DNA of 64,000 nucleotides, from the NCBI RefSeq assembly GCF_014195505.1, contig NZ_JACIBV010000001.1, forward strand, positions 620,001 to 684,000. Reading direction: 5' to 3'. Positions 42,110-50,228 of this stretch are shown here, piece by piece. A program made the translations under genes and the position numbers. Below the pieces are notes generated by a model, which did no database searches, was not told the DNA's origin, and was given only the letters and a program-made list of their open reading frames with translations. Source of the DNA: Nonomuraea dietziae. Its GTDB lineage: Bacteria; Actinomycetota; Actinomycetes; Streptosporangiales; Streptosporangiaceae. The first letter of the stretch is position 1. The number at the start of each line of letters is the position of its first letter.

Positions 42110-43420
42110 CTATCCGAGCACCGGGTAGTTCGCGCGGAACACGTTGTGCGGGTCACGGGCCCGCTTGATCTCCTGCAGCCGCGCGAGCGCGCTGCCGGAG
42201 AAGGACTTCGCCGCCGTGTCACCGGGGGACAGCACGGTGTACGGCTTGCGGCCGCTGATGTAGGCCTCCAGGTCGGCCACGACCTCGGCCTGCTTGGCGC
42301 GCGTCGCGTCGGCCGCGTGCGGCAGGCCGAGACCCAGCAGGCCGAGCAGGTACGGCTCAACCACCGCGCCGCTCGCACCGGCCCCGCCGCCCGGCTCGGC
42401 GAGCGCCCCGCCCAGGTGCCTGATCTGCACGTTGATGAGCGGTTCGACCGGCTTGGCCAGCAGGAGCTCCACCGCGTCCGCGTCCAGGCCGGTGAGCAGC
42501 TCCGCACGAGCGATGGACGAGGCCGGGTTGGTGGGCTCGGCGGCGATGTCACCCAGGTCGGCAACCGGGACGACGCCGCGGCTGTCGGAGATCGCGTCCT
42601 CGATCTTGTCGATGCGCGCCAGCAGGTCCTGCCCATGGGCCGCCTCACCCAGGTAGGCCAGATCCAGCGTCACCATCGGCGGCGCGCCGGGTGGCTGGAG
42701 CCGGTTGATCCAGACACTGAGTTCACGCGGCGCCTCGGCGGTGATCTCCAGGAACGCGTCGTACACCTCCCTGGTCCGGTGCTCCGGCCAGATCACGCGC
42801 CCGCCGTACACGACTGGCGCGGGATACAGCTCGAGTTCGAGGGCGGTCACCACCGCGAAGTCCCCGCCACCGCCGCGCAGCGCCCAGAACAGGTCGGGAT
42901 CGGACTCGGCGGTCACCCGGCAGGGCTCGCCATCGGCGTCCACGATGTCGACAGCCCGCACGCTGTCGGAGGCGAAGCCGTACTTGCGGCTGAACCAGCC
43001 GACCCCACCGCCCAGGGTGTAACCCGTCACGCTGACCCCGGGCGCGCTGCCGGACAGGCCAGTCAGACCCAGCGGACCGGCCGCCGCCAGCACCTGCCCC
43101 CACTTCACGCCCGCGCCCACCCGGACCACGCGCTCCTGCGCGCGTACCTCCACCTCGTTCAGCAGGCCGGTACGCAACAGGATCAGGCCTTCCACATCAC
43201 CCGAGGCGCCATGCCCGCTCGGCTGCGCGGTCACCGTCATACCCGCCCGCCGCGCGTAACGCACGAGCGCCGCCACGTCATCGACATCCGCGGCCTCCAC
43301 CACGGCCGCCACGGGCTGTCTGACGGTCAGATTCCATGCGGTGGCCGCCTGTTCAAAGCCGTCGTCACCGGCCAGGAGCACGCGCCCCTTGAGGACACCG
43401 CGCAGATCGTTGATCGTCAT
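42110..43420 (-). CDS. FAD-linked oxidase (berberine-bridge-enzyme-like)
   Basis: A 436-residue PCMH/VAO-type flavoprotein. FAD-binding features are V-R-Y-A-R-R-A-G-M-T-V-T, Q-P-S-G-H-G-A-S-G-D (His for covalent 8-alpha attachment), L-S-G-S-A-P-G-V-S-V-T-G-Y-T-L-G-G-G and A-L-R-G-G-G-G-D-F. The C-terminal A-R-D-P-H-N-V-F-R-A-N is the BBE motif. The Cys that gives bicovalent flavin in many members is not in the G-V-S-V-T-G-Y segment. It is probably cytosolic and oxidises an alcohol, sugar or amine. No regulator adjoins it. Confidence 0.88.
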   Translation of the reverse strand: MTINDLRGVLKGRVLLAGDDGFEQAATAWNLTVRQPVAAVVEAADVDDVAALVRYARRAGMTVTAQPSGHGASGDVEGLILLRTGLLNEVEVRAQERVVRVGAGVKWGQVLAAAGPLGLTGLSGSAPGVSVTGYTLGGGVGWFSRKYGFASDSVRAVDIVDADGEPCRVTAESDPDLFWALRGGGGDFAVVTALELELYPAPVVYGGRVIWPEHRTREVYDAFLEITAEAPRELSVWINRLQPPGAPPMVTLDLAYLGEAAHGQDLLARIDKIEDAISDSRGVVPVADLGDIAAEPTNPASSIARAELLTGLDADAVELLLAKPVEPLINVQIRHLGGALAEPGGGAGASGAVVEPYLLGLLGLGLPHAADATRAKQAEVVADLEAYISGRKPYTVLSPGDTAAKSFSGSALARLQEIKRARDPHNVFRANYPVLG

Positions 43421-43650
43421 CGTCGTCTCCTTTTCGAGTTCTCAGAAAGTGCGAAGGAATATTGTGCTGCGCCCCGACCGCGTGTCCTGGTCCAGCTCGA
43501 CCGGCTGCTGGACGGCGGACGCTTGGAAGAGCTCCGGTCGCCCGGACCGCGTGGTTCACGCGATGAGCAGAGCGCGCTGATCGTCAGCATCACCACGGCG
43601 GTGGCGCCGTGGAGGCCCTAAACGGCCGCCTTGGGGCCGCCGAGGTGGCG

Positions 43651-44076
43651 TCAGGCGGGCTGCAGGGCGGGCGTCAGCGGAGTGACGACGACCTTGCGGG
43701 TCTCGCGCAACATCAGCAGGCCGTTGACCACCATCAGCGTCGCGGTCAAGCCGTGGACGCCGAGCGCGGTGGGCACGGAGCCGTGGTGGGCCAGCACGGT
43801 GGTCATGTCGCCGTAGGCGGCGAGCGCCTCCACCAGCAGCGCCCAACCCAGCGCCCGGCGGTGGCCCGTCACCAGCAGGATGCCCAGGACCAGGGCCAAG
43901 ACGACGTCGCGGATTCCCTTGATGATCAGGAAGCCGCCGCCGTCGCCGGACGGCCAGCTCGGCAGGCCGAAGCCCGGCGCCACCGTCTCCGGCCTCAGGA
44001 TGAACTCCGCCCCGAACCAGAGGATGAAGAGGATGAAGGCGGCGGCCAAGACGGTGTTGATCTTCTTCAGTGACAT
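43651..44076 (-). CDS. DUF4267 membrane protein
   Basis: A 141-residue protein with four transmembrane segments: T-V-L-A-A-A-F-I-L-F-I-L-W-F, V-V-L-A-L-V-L-G-I-L-L-V, W-A-L-L-V-E-A-L-A-A-Y and T-L-M-V-V-N-G-L-L-M-L. The G-I-R-D-V-V-L-A-L block is typical of DUF4267. Homologues are uncharacterised small membrane proteins, similar in build to DoxX proteins. It is located between the FAD oxidase and the hemerythrin gene on the same strand. Confidence 0.78.
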   Translation of the reverse strand: MSLKKINTVLAAAFILFILWFGAEFILRPETVAPGFGLPSWPSGDGGGFLIIKGIRDVVLALVLGILLVTGHRRALGWALLVEALAAYGDMTTVLAHHGSVPTALGVHGLTATLMVVNGLLMLRETRKVVVTPLTPALQPA

Positions 44077-44134
44077 TGTTCTTCTCCTGGCAAGTCTTTG
44101 TGAGCTTGGTGGGCTTGGGAGTCGTGGGGTCTGG

Positions 44135-44776
44135 TCAGGCGGCGCGGACGCGGCTGATGTGGCGGGCGTAGCGAGGGCGGCCGATGATGTGCCAGATGCC
44201 GCGTACCGGAGCGGGAAGGGCGGACAGGAGCGTGGCGCGCTCGGCCGGGTTCGCGTCCTCCAGGACCAGGCCGAAGAGGGTGAGCAGGGTGAACTTGGGC
44301 GTGTTGGCCACCAGGTGATCGCCCAGGGAGGCCCATTCCTTCTCGGTGATGTGCTCGGCCGCGAGCGGAAGGAGAGTGGCCTCCTCGTCGTCGAGGTGCT
44401 CGAGAAGCACGGCCCGGTGGTCGGCGAGGGCGGCCACGAGCGTGTCGCGCTCGTCCGCCCCTGCGGCGGCCTCCCACGCAGGGACCGCGGCGTCCAGCCT
44501 GGTCAGCGTGGCCGCGACGCGCTCGTGCTGTGCCTCCATGCGCAGCACGATGTCGGCCTCCAGATCGACCCGGGACAGCAGCGGCGGCCACAGCAGCTCG
44601 TCCTCGCCCTCGTGATGGTTCTTCAGTCCCAGCCGGTAGTCGCGGAAGTGGTCGGCGATCACCTTGGCGCGAGCGGTGTCACCCGGGGCGACCGCCGCGA
44701 CGAGCTCCATCAGCAGCCGTGACTCGCGGCGGAAGGCCCGGTGGACGATCTCCATGTCCTGGGTGTTGACGCTCAT
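44135..44776 (-). CDS. Hemerythrin-domain protein
   Basis: A 213-residue four-helix protein with hemerythrin-like iron ligands: I-V-H-R-A (His12), N-H-H-E-G-E-D-E-L (His54/55, Glu58), A-Q-H-E-R (His84) and E-H-L-D-D-E-E (His127, acidic pair). Such proteins bind O2, NO or sense iron/redox in the cytosol. A C-terminal extension of about 70 residues (V-R-G-I-W-H-I-I-G-R-P) is common in actinobacteria. ATG 44776 has AGGA 5 nt upstream. It is divergent from the SARP gene, with about 100 bp between them. Confidence 0.87.
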   Translation of the reverse strand: MSVNTQDMEIVHRAFRRESRLLMELVAAVAPGDTARAKVIADHFRDYRLGLKNHHEGEDELLWPPLLSRVDLEADIVLRMEAQHERVAATLTRLDAAVPAWEAAAGADERDTLVAALADHRAVLLEHLDDEEATLLPLAAEHITEKEWASLGDHLVANTPKFTLLTLFGLVLEDANPAERATLLSALPAPVRGIWHIIGRPRYARHISRVRAA

Positions 44777-44826
44777 CTGTTCCTGCCCTTCATCGGTTGC
44801 GACGTGTTCAGACTGCTCCCGGGTGT

Positions 44827-44869
44827 TTGGAGGGGATTTGGAGTCGACTTGGAGCCGTCCGCGTAGGAT
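44827..44869 (+). promoter_or_regulatory. SARP-type promoter: three TTGGAG repeats with 11-bp period
   Basis: TTGGAG occurs at 44827, 44838 and 44849, exactly 11 bp apart. If each repeat is taken as a heptamer, the last ends at 44855, exactly 8 bp before the -10 box TAGGAT (44864-44869). Direct heptamer repeats in 11-bp phase, 8 bp from the -10, are the known binding geometry of SARP activators. The ATG at 44879 follows the -10 box after 9 nt, so the message has little or no leader. Confidence 0.72.
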
Positions 44870-44878
44870 GTGCGGGTC

Positions 44879-47800
44879 ATGGTCTTGATCGGGGTGCTGG
44901 GCGCGTTCACGGCCGAGGTGAACGGTGAGTCCGTGCACCTCGGCGGGCCGCGGCAGCGGGGCGTGCTGGCGTTGCTGGTGGCGGCGCGTGGGCAGGTCGT
45001 GCCGGTCGACCGGATGATCGAGGATCTGTGGCGCGGGGAGCCGCCCGCGCGGGCGCTGATGTCCTTGCAGGCGTATGTGTCCAACCTGCGCCGGCTGCTG
45101 GAGCCCGGCCGCCCGCCGCGCACGCCGGCCCGGCTGCTGGTGAGCGCGCCGCCCGGCTATGCGCTGCGGCTGCCGCCGGAGTCGGTGGACGCGTGGCGGT
45201 TCGAGGACCTGCTCGACCAGGCCCGTACGGTCACCGACCCGCGCGTCGCCCAGGCTCGGCTCGCCGAGGCGTTGGGGCTGTGGCAGGGGCCGGCGTTCGC
45301 CGAGGTCGCCGACGAGCCGTGGGCCGCCGCCGAGACGGCCCGGCTGAACGAGCTGCGCCTGGTCGCCACCGAGCTGCACGTCGCGGCGGGTCTGCGAATC
45401 GGCGACCCCGCCGCGGTGGTTCCCGAGGCCGAGCGGCTCACCCGCGACGAGCCCCTCCGCGAGGAGGGCTGGCGGCTGCACGCCCTGGCACTGTGGAGCA
45501 GCGGCCGCCAAGCCGACGCGCTGGCGACGCTCCGCCGCGCCCGCGGCATCTTCGCCGAGGAGCTCGGGCTCGACCCTGGCCCGGCCCTGACGGCGTTGGA
45601 GGAGGCGATCCTCAACCAGCGCACGGACGTCATGCGCGCGTCCGTGCCCCCGCCACCGCCGACCGCACCGCCGACCGCACCGCTGCCGCGGCCGGCTCCG
45701 ATCATCGAGGCGCCGTTCGTCGGACGCGAGGCACAGCTGTCGGCACTGGTCACGGCCGCCGCCGAGGCCGCGGCCGACGGCGCCCGCATCGCCCTTGTCA
45801 CCGGCGAGGCCGGGCTCGGCAAGTCGACGCTGCTGAAACACCTGGGCAGGCGGCTCGAACGTGACGGGTGGCTGGTCGCCGTCGGCCGCTGCCCCGAGGT
45901 CGACAGCGCGCCGCCCGCGTGGGCCTGGACGGAGGCGCTGAGAGCCGTTGCCGCGGCCACGTCCCCTGGCGAGTTCGCCGGCGACCTCGCGCCGCTGCTC
46001 ACCGACACCGGGCAGGCGGACGACGACGCCACCGCGGGACGGTTCCGGCTGCGTCAGGCCGTGTGGAAGTGGCTGGCGGCGGTCGCCGCGCAACGCCCGG
46101 TCGCCGTCGTGCTGGACGACCTGCACTGGGCGGACGCCACCACGCTGGAGCTGCTCGGCGGCGGCCTCGGCATGCGGGCCCCGATCCTGGTCGTCGCCGC
46201 GTACCGCGCGGACGAGAGCGGGCACCTCACCGAAACCCTGGCCTCCCTCGCGCGCGCCACGCCCCTCCGCCTGGCGCTGCCGGGGCTGGACGACGAGGCC
46301 GTCGCGGAGCTCGTACGGACCGAGTGCGAGGCCGACGAGGAGACCATCGCAGGGATCGCCGAGCGCACCGGCGGCAACCCGTTCTACGTGCGCGAAAGCG
46401 CCCGGCTGCTGAACGGAGAGGGCGCGCTGGTCGCCCTCTCCGAGGTCCCCGAGGGCGTACGGGACGTCCTCCGCCGTCGGCTCGCGCGGCTGCCCGAAGG
46501 CGGCGTGTCCATCCTCCGGCTGGCCGCGGTCGCAGGCCGGGAAAGCTCAGTGGACGTCCTCGTCAAGGCCGCCGACACCGACGAGGACGGCGTGATGGAC
46601 GCGCTGGACGCGGGCGTCATCGCCGGGCTCCTCGACGAGCCCGGCCCAGGCCTCATCCGCTTCGTCCACGCCCTCGTCAGGGACACGCTCGTCGCCGACC
46701 TCAGCCGCCTCCGCACAGCCCGCATGCACGCCCGGATCGCCGCCGCTCTTGAAGGCACCGACGACATCGCGGCGCTGGCCCACCACTACGCGCGCGCCGG
46801 CTCACCGAAGGCCGTCGGCTACTGCGTCCAGGCCGCCGAGCTTGCCGAGGCCCGCTACGCCCACGACGTGGCGGCCGACCTCCTCACCGACGCCGTCGCC
46901 AACTCGACCGGGCCGGACGAACGGGTCGAACTGCTCGGCAGGCTGCTGCGCGCGCAGATCCGGGCGGGAGCCGTCGGAGCCGCCCGCGAGACACGCCGTG
47001 AAGCCGTGGAGTACGCGGAGTCCCTGGGCCGCGACGACCTGATGATCGCCGCATTCACCGCGTGGACAGAGCCGACCCCCTGGCAGGCCCGTACGTACGG
47101 CACAGTAGACCGGCCCATCGTCGACCGCCTGAGCCGCCTGTTGAAGCGCGACCTGACCCCTTCGGTGCGGTCCCGGCTCCTGACGGCGTACGCGGACGAA
47201 CTGGTCGGCGAGGACGACCCGACCGTTCTGGAGGCAGCGCAGGAGGCACTCGACCTCGCCACCGGACCCCGGCTGCGGGCCGCGGCGCTTCAGATCCTGG
47301 CCCGAGTCCACGGCGACGCCGAGCTCTGCCGGGAGCTCGTGGAGATCGGCACCGAGCACGACCTGCCGGTCTACCGCGTCACCGGGCTGCTCAACCATGC
47401 CAACGTCGCCGCCGCCGCCAACGACCCGGTGACCATGCACCAGGTGATCACCGAGGCCCTGGAGCTCGCGCGCACCTACCGAATGCGCGAGGCGATCGCC
47501 GTCACCGAGATCACGCTGGCGAGCCTGGCGCTCATCGAAGGCCGATTCGCCGACGCCGAACTCCTCTACATCAAGGCCGACGAGGGCATGCGGCGCGCCG
47601 GATCGGTGCACGCCACGGGCTTTCTCCACCTCGCCCTGGCCATGATCTGGCTGAACGACGGCACGCTCGGTGCGCACCTGGACGACGTGCGCGCCCTCCA
47701 TGCCACGCTCGGCTCCATGACCTCCGACCTGCTCGCGCTCGCCCTCCACGCCAACGGCCTGGACGCCGAAGCCCGCGAGGTCCGCGCGTCACCCGGCCCG

Positions 47801-48184
47801 ATCCGCCGCGACTTCTTCTTCACCTTCCTCACAACGTTGCGCGCGATGGCCATCGTCGCCTTGAACGACCGCGACGCCGCCGAGGAGATCTACGCGACGC
47901 TGCTTCCCCACCGCAACGGCCCCCCGGCGGGCGCCACGAGCCTGTCGGTGGCGCTGCGCCCGGTCGCCCACACCCTCGGCGAACTGGCTGTCCTCCTCGG
48001 CCGCACCGACGAGGCCGCCACCCACTTCGCCCAGGCCGCCACCATCGCCGACCAATGGAACGCACCCCACTGGGCCGCCGAGGCCCGGTTGCGAACGACC
48101 ACCCAGCCTCTGCCCACGGCGCCTCCCGCACCGCCAGCACCTCATCATCGTCAGGGTCGGGCTCAACGCGATAGCCGAGCTTGA
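44879..48184 (+). CDS. SARP-AAA transcriptional regulator (BTAD plus ATPase and helical repeats)
   Basis: About 1101 residues. An OmpR-type DNA-binding domain (residues 1-95: L-I-G-V-L-G-A-F-T, then I-E-D-L-W-R-G-E-P-P-A) is followed by a BTAD domain (100-250), a Pro-rich linker, a STAND/AAA ATPase (Walker A G-E-A-G-L-G-K-S-T; L-D-D-L-H-W-A-D Walker B) and long helical repeats to the end. No LuxR domain is present. The last about 30 residues are Pro/Arg-rich and read into a coding relic on the other strand, so the natural C-terminus may be altered. Three SARP-type repeats upstream suggest autoactivation. Confidence 0.9.
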   Translation: MVLIGVLGAFTAEVNGESVHLGGPRQRGVLALLVAARGQVVPVDRMIEDLWRGEPPARALMSLQAYVSNLRRLLEPGRPPRTPARLLVSAPPGYALRLPPESVDAWRFEDLLDQARTVTDPRVAQARLAEALGLWQGPAFAEVADEPWAAAETARLNELRLVATELHVAAGLRIGDPAAVVPEAERLTRDEPLREEGWRLHALALWSSGRQADALATLRRARGIFAEELGLDPGPALTALEEAILNQRTDVMRASVPPPPPTAPPTAPLPRPAPIIEAPFVGREAQLSALVTAAAEAAADGARIALVTGEAGLGKSTLLKHLGRRLERDGWLVAVGRCPEVDSAPPAWAWTEALRAVAAATSPGEFAGDLAPLLTDTGQADDDATAGRFRLRQAVWKWLAAVAAQRPVAVVLDDLHWADATTLELLGGGLGMRAPILVVAAYRADESGHLTETLASLARATPLRLALPGLDDEAVAELVRTECEADEETIAGIAERTGGNPFYVRESARLLNGEGALVALSEVPEGVRDVLRRRLARLPEGGVSILRLAAVAGRESSVDVLVKAADTDEDGVMDALDAGVIAGLLDEPGPGLIRFVHALVRDTLVADLSRLRTARMHARIAAALEGTDDIAALAHHYARAGSPKAVGYCVQAAELAEARYAHDVAADLLTDAVANSTGPDERVELLGRLLRAQIRAGAVGAARETRREAVEYAESLGRDDLMIAAFTAWTEPTPWQARTYGTVDRPIVDRLSRLLKRDLTPSVRSRLLTAYADELVGEDDPTVLEAAQEALDLATGPRLRAAALQILARVHGDAELCRELVEIGTEHDLPVYRVTGLLNHANVAAAANDPVTMHQVITEALELARTYRMREAIAVTEITLASLALIEGRFADAELLYIKADEGMRRAGSVHATGFLHLALAMIWLNDGTLGAHLDDVRALHATLGSMTSDLLALALHANGLDAEAREVRASPGPIRRDFFFTFLTTLRAMAIVALNDRDAAEEIYATLLPHRNGPPAGATSLSVALRPVAHTLGELAVLLGRTDEAATHFAQAATIADQWNAPHWAAEARLRTTTQPLPTAPPAPPAPHHRQGRAQRDSRA

Positions 48185-48398
48185 ACAGGGCGCCTGAGTA
48201 TCGGGCGAGTTCCTGCGCGGACACCTCGGCGTCGTCGGCGCGGGCGACCTGGAACGGCTTTCCGTCGCCCCCCTCGACGACGAACCCACCGTGGTGGTCG
48301 CTGAACTCGGCCTGTCGGTAAGGCTGGCCCCACCAGCCGCCATCTGCGGCGTTCCTGAGGTGGGCAGAGGTGGGCTCGGTAAAGGCGGGCTGTTGGCC
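48120..48398 (-). pseudogene. Coding relic of an unknown small protein
   Basis: The minus strand shows a continuous non-repetitive reading: A-D-G-G-W-W-G-Q-P-Y-R-Q-A-E-F, D-H-H-G-G-F-V-V-E-G-G-D-G-K-P, A-Q-E-L-A-R-Y-S-G-A-L-F-K-L-G-Y, D-P-D-D-D-E-V-L-A-V. It has no start codon at its 5' end except an internal GTG (48224). Its 3' end runs antisense into the SARP gene. It resembles a decayed small acidic protein; family unknown. Confidence 0.35.
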
Positions 48399-48400
48399 GA

Positions 48401-48990
48401 CTATCTGAGGAAACCTCGTCGATAGCCCTCGCCGACGGCCGCGGCGCGGTCGCGGACGCCGAGTTTGTCGTAGATGTGCAGCAGGTGGGTCTTGATGCCG
48501 GCCTCGCTGATGAAGAGTTCGGCGGCCGCCTGGCCATTGGAGGCGCCGTCAGCGACGAGGGCGAGAACGTGGAGTTCGCGGTCGGTAAGGGCAGCCTTGA
48601 CCGGTCTGCGTACCTGGCCCATCAGGCGGCCGGCGACGGAGGGGGACAGGACCGGCTCGCCGGCGGCGGCGGCGCGGACGGCGCGCAGGAGTTCGTCGGT
48701 AGGGGCGTCTTTGAGGAGGTAGCCGGTGGCGCCGGCTTCGATGGCGAGCAGGACGAGGGTCTTGATGTGGGGATGGGAGTGGCGCAGGGCGGTGATGGCG
48801 GTGACGCCGTCCATTTCGGGCATGCGCAATCCATGATGACGATGTCGACGTTGAGTGCGGCGGCGCGGTCGATGCCTTCGCGGCCGTCGGCGGCTTCGCC
48901 TGCGACGTGGATATCGGTTTCGGTTTCGAAGGCGGCGCGCAGGCCGTCGCGGACGATGGGGTGGTCGTCGACGAGGAGGAGGCGGATCAC
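48401..48990 (-). pseudogene. NarL-type response regulator with frameshift and internal deletion
   Basis: The first part reads L-L-L-V-D-D-H-P-I-V-R-D-G-L up to I-V-I-M-D (the phospho-acceptor Asp), where one base is missing. The continuation R-M-P-E-M-D-G-V-T-A-I is in the next frame. Further on, K-T-L-V-L is followed at once by L-A-I-E-A-G-A-T-G-Y-L-L-K-D, so about 10 residues, including the conserved switch Thr segment, are lost. The LuxR helix-turn-helix (L-T-D-R-E-L-H-V-L, G-I-K-T-H-L) is intact. Two lesions in the receiver suggest loss of function. Confidence 0.82.
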
Positions 48991-50195
48991 CGGGGGTTTC
49001 CCTGGAGCGCCGGGATGGTGGCGCTGACGGCGGTGCCCTCGCCGGGCGTGCTCTCGATTTCGAGGGAGCCGCCGACGCCGCGTAGGCGTTGTCTCATGCT
49101 GCTGAGGCCGAATCCTTCGCCGTTGGGGTTGTGGATGCCGGTGCCGTTGTCGCGGATGTCGAGCAGGACGATGGCGCCGGTGTAGGAGAGGGTGAGGCCG
49201 GCGCGGGTGGCGCCCGCGTGTTTGGCGACGTTGGCGAGGGCTTCCTGGGCGACGCGGAAGAGGGTTACCTCGATGGCTGGGCTGAGGGGGACGCGGTCGC
49301 CGGTCACTTCGACGTGGAGGTCGACGCCGGTGCTCTGGATCCAGTTGCGGGCCAGGGTGGTCATGGCTTCGGGAAGATGGGCGTCCTCAAGCTGGTGGGG
49401 CTGTAGGGCTGCGACGGAGCGACGGGCTTCGGTGAGGCTGTCCTGGGCGAGGTTGAGCGCGAGTTCGACGTGGGTGTCGGAGTCCTCGACGCGCTGGGCG
49501 GCGCGTAGCTGGGTGATGATGCCGGTGAGGCCTTGGGCGAGGGTGTCGTGGATCTCGCGTGCCATGCGCTGGCGTTCGTCGAGGATGCCGGCCTGGTGGG
49601 CTTGGGTGAGGAGCTGGGCGTGGAGGTCGGCGTTCTCCTCCAGGGCGGTCTGGAGGTCGTTGACTGCTTTGCGGTATTTGCGCTGCCGGTCCTCGATCTT
49701 GATGCCTGCGATGGAGCCGCCGCCGATGGCGACGGTCTGCACGGCGATGATCGCCAGGTAGAAGACGATGAGTTGGGTGGTGGCCTGGGTCCAGTCGAGC
49801 GACGAGCCGTACAGGACGAAGGAGGTGGCGGCGACGGCGGCGAAGGTCCACCTGGAAGGGGCGAAGTTGGCGGCGAGGAAGAAGCCGGAGATGCAGTAGA
49901 TGATGAAGCTTGGGTGGTGGGAGGCCAGCAGCGCGGCGGTGGCCAGGACGCCGGCGAAGTGAACGGTGACGGCGACCCGGCGTCCGCGCACGGCGGCGGG
50001 GAGGAGGGTGTGGGCGCCGAGACACCAGGCGAGGGCCAGGGCCGTGAGCGCGAGAGTACGGGCAATCCCGCCTTCGGGCTGGTCGGGTGAGGCCAGGCTG
50101 ATGACCAGGGAAGCGACGAGGGTGATGTAGGGAACGATCTCGACGGCGCGCTCGAAGCGTCGCTCCCAGGCCGAAAGCGGGAAGGGGTCGTTCAC
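48987..50195 (-). CDS. Sensor histidine kinase (HisKA_3 type)
   Basis: A 402-residue kinase. About six membrane segments (residues 20-160) are followed by a coiled coil (K-A-V-N-D-L-Q-T-A-L-E-E-N), H-box R-M-A-R-E-I-H-D-T-L-A-Q-G (His216), N-box Q-E-A-L-A-N-V-A-K-H-A and G-box G-F-G-L-S-S-M-R-Q-R. The kinase appears intact although its regulator gene, overlapping by 4 bp, is broken. It lies 33 bp downstream of the ABC-2 permease gene on the same strand, so the four genes are one operon. Confidence 0.9.
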   Translation of the reverse strand: MNDPFPLSAWERRFERAVEIVPYITLVASLVISLASPDQPEGGIARTLALTALALAWCLGAHTLLPAAVRGRRVAVTVHFAGVLATAALLASHHPSFIIYCISGFFLAANFAPSRWTFAAVAATSFVLYGSSLDWTQATTQLIVFYLAIIAVQTVAIGGGSIAGIKIEDRQRKYRKAVNDLQTALEENADLHAQLLTQAHQAGILDERQRMAREIHDTLAQGLTGIITQLRAAQRVEDSDTHVELALNLAQDSLTEARRSVAALQPHQLEDAHLPEAMTTLARNWIQSTGVDLHVEVTGDRVPLSPAIEVTLFRVAQEALANVAKHAGATRAGLTLSYTGAIVLLDIRDNGTGIHNPNGEGFGLSSMRQRLRGVGGSLEIESTPGEGTAVSATIPALQGNPR

Positions 50196-50228
50196 CGGGG
50201 GCGCCCTCCTCTCGGGTGCGGATGAGTT

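Noticed and set aside
44777..46225. N-terminal extension of the hemerythrin frame
   Set aside because: The upstream part is antisense to the SARP-AAA gene, and an ATG with AGGA at 44776 gives the normal hemerythrin length.
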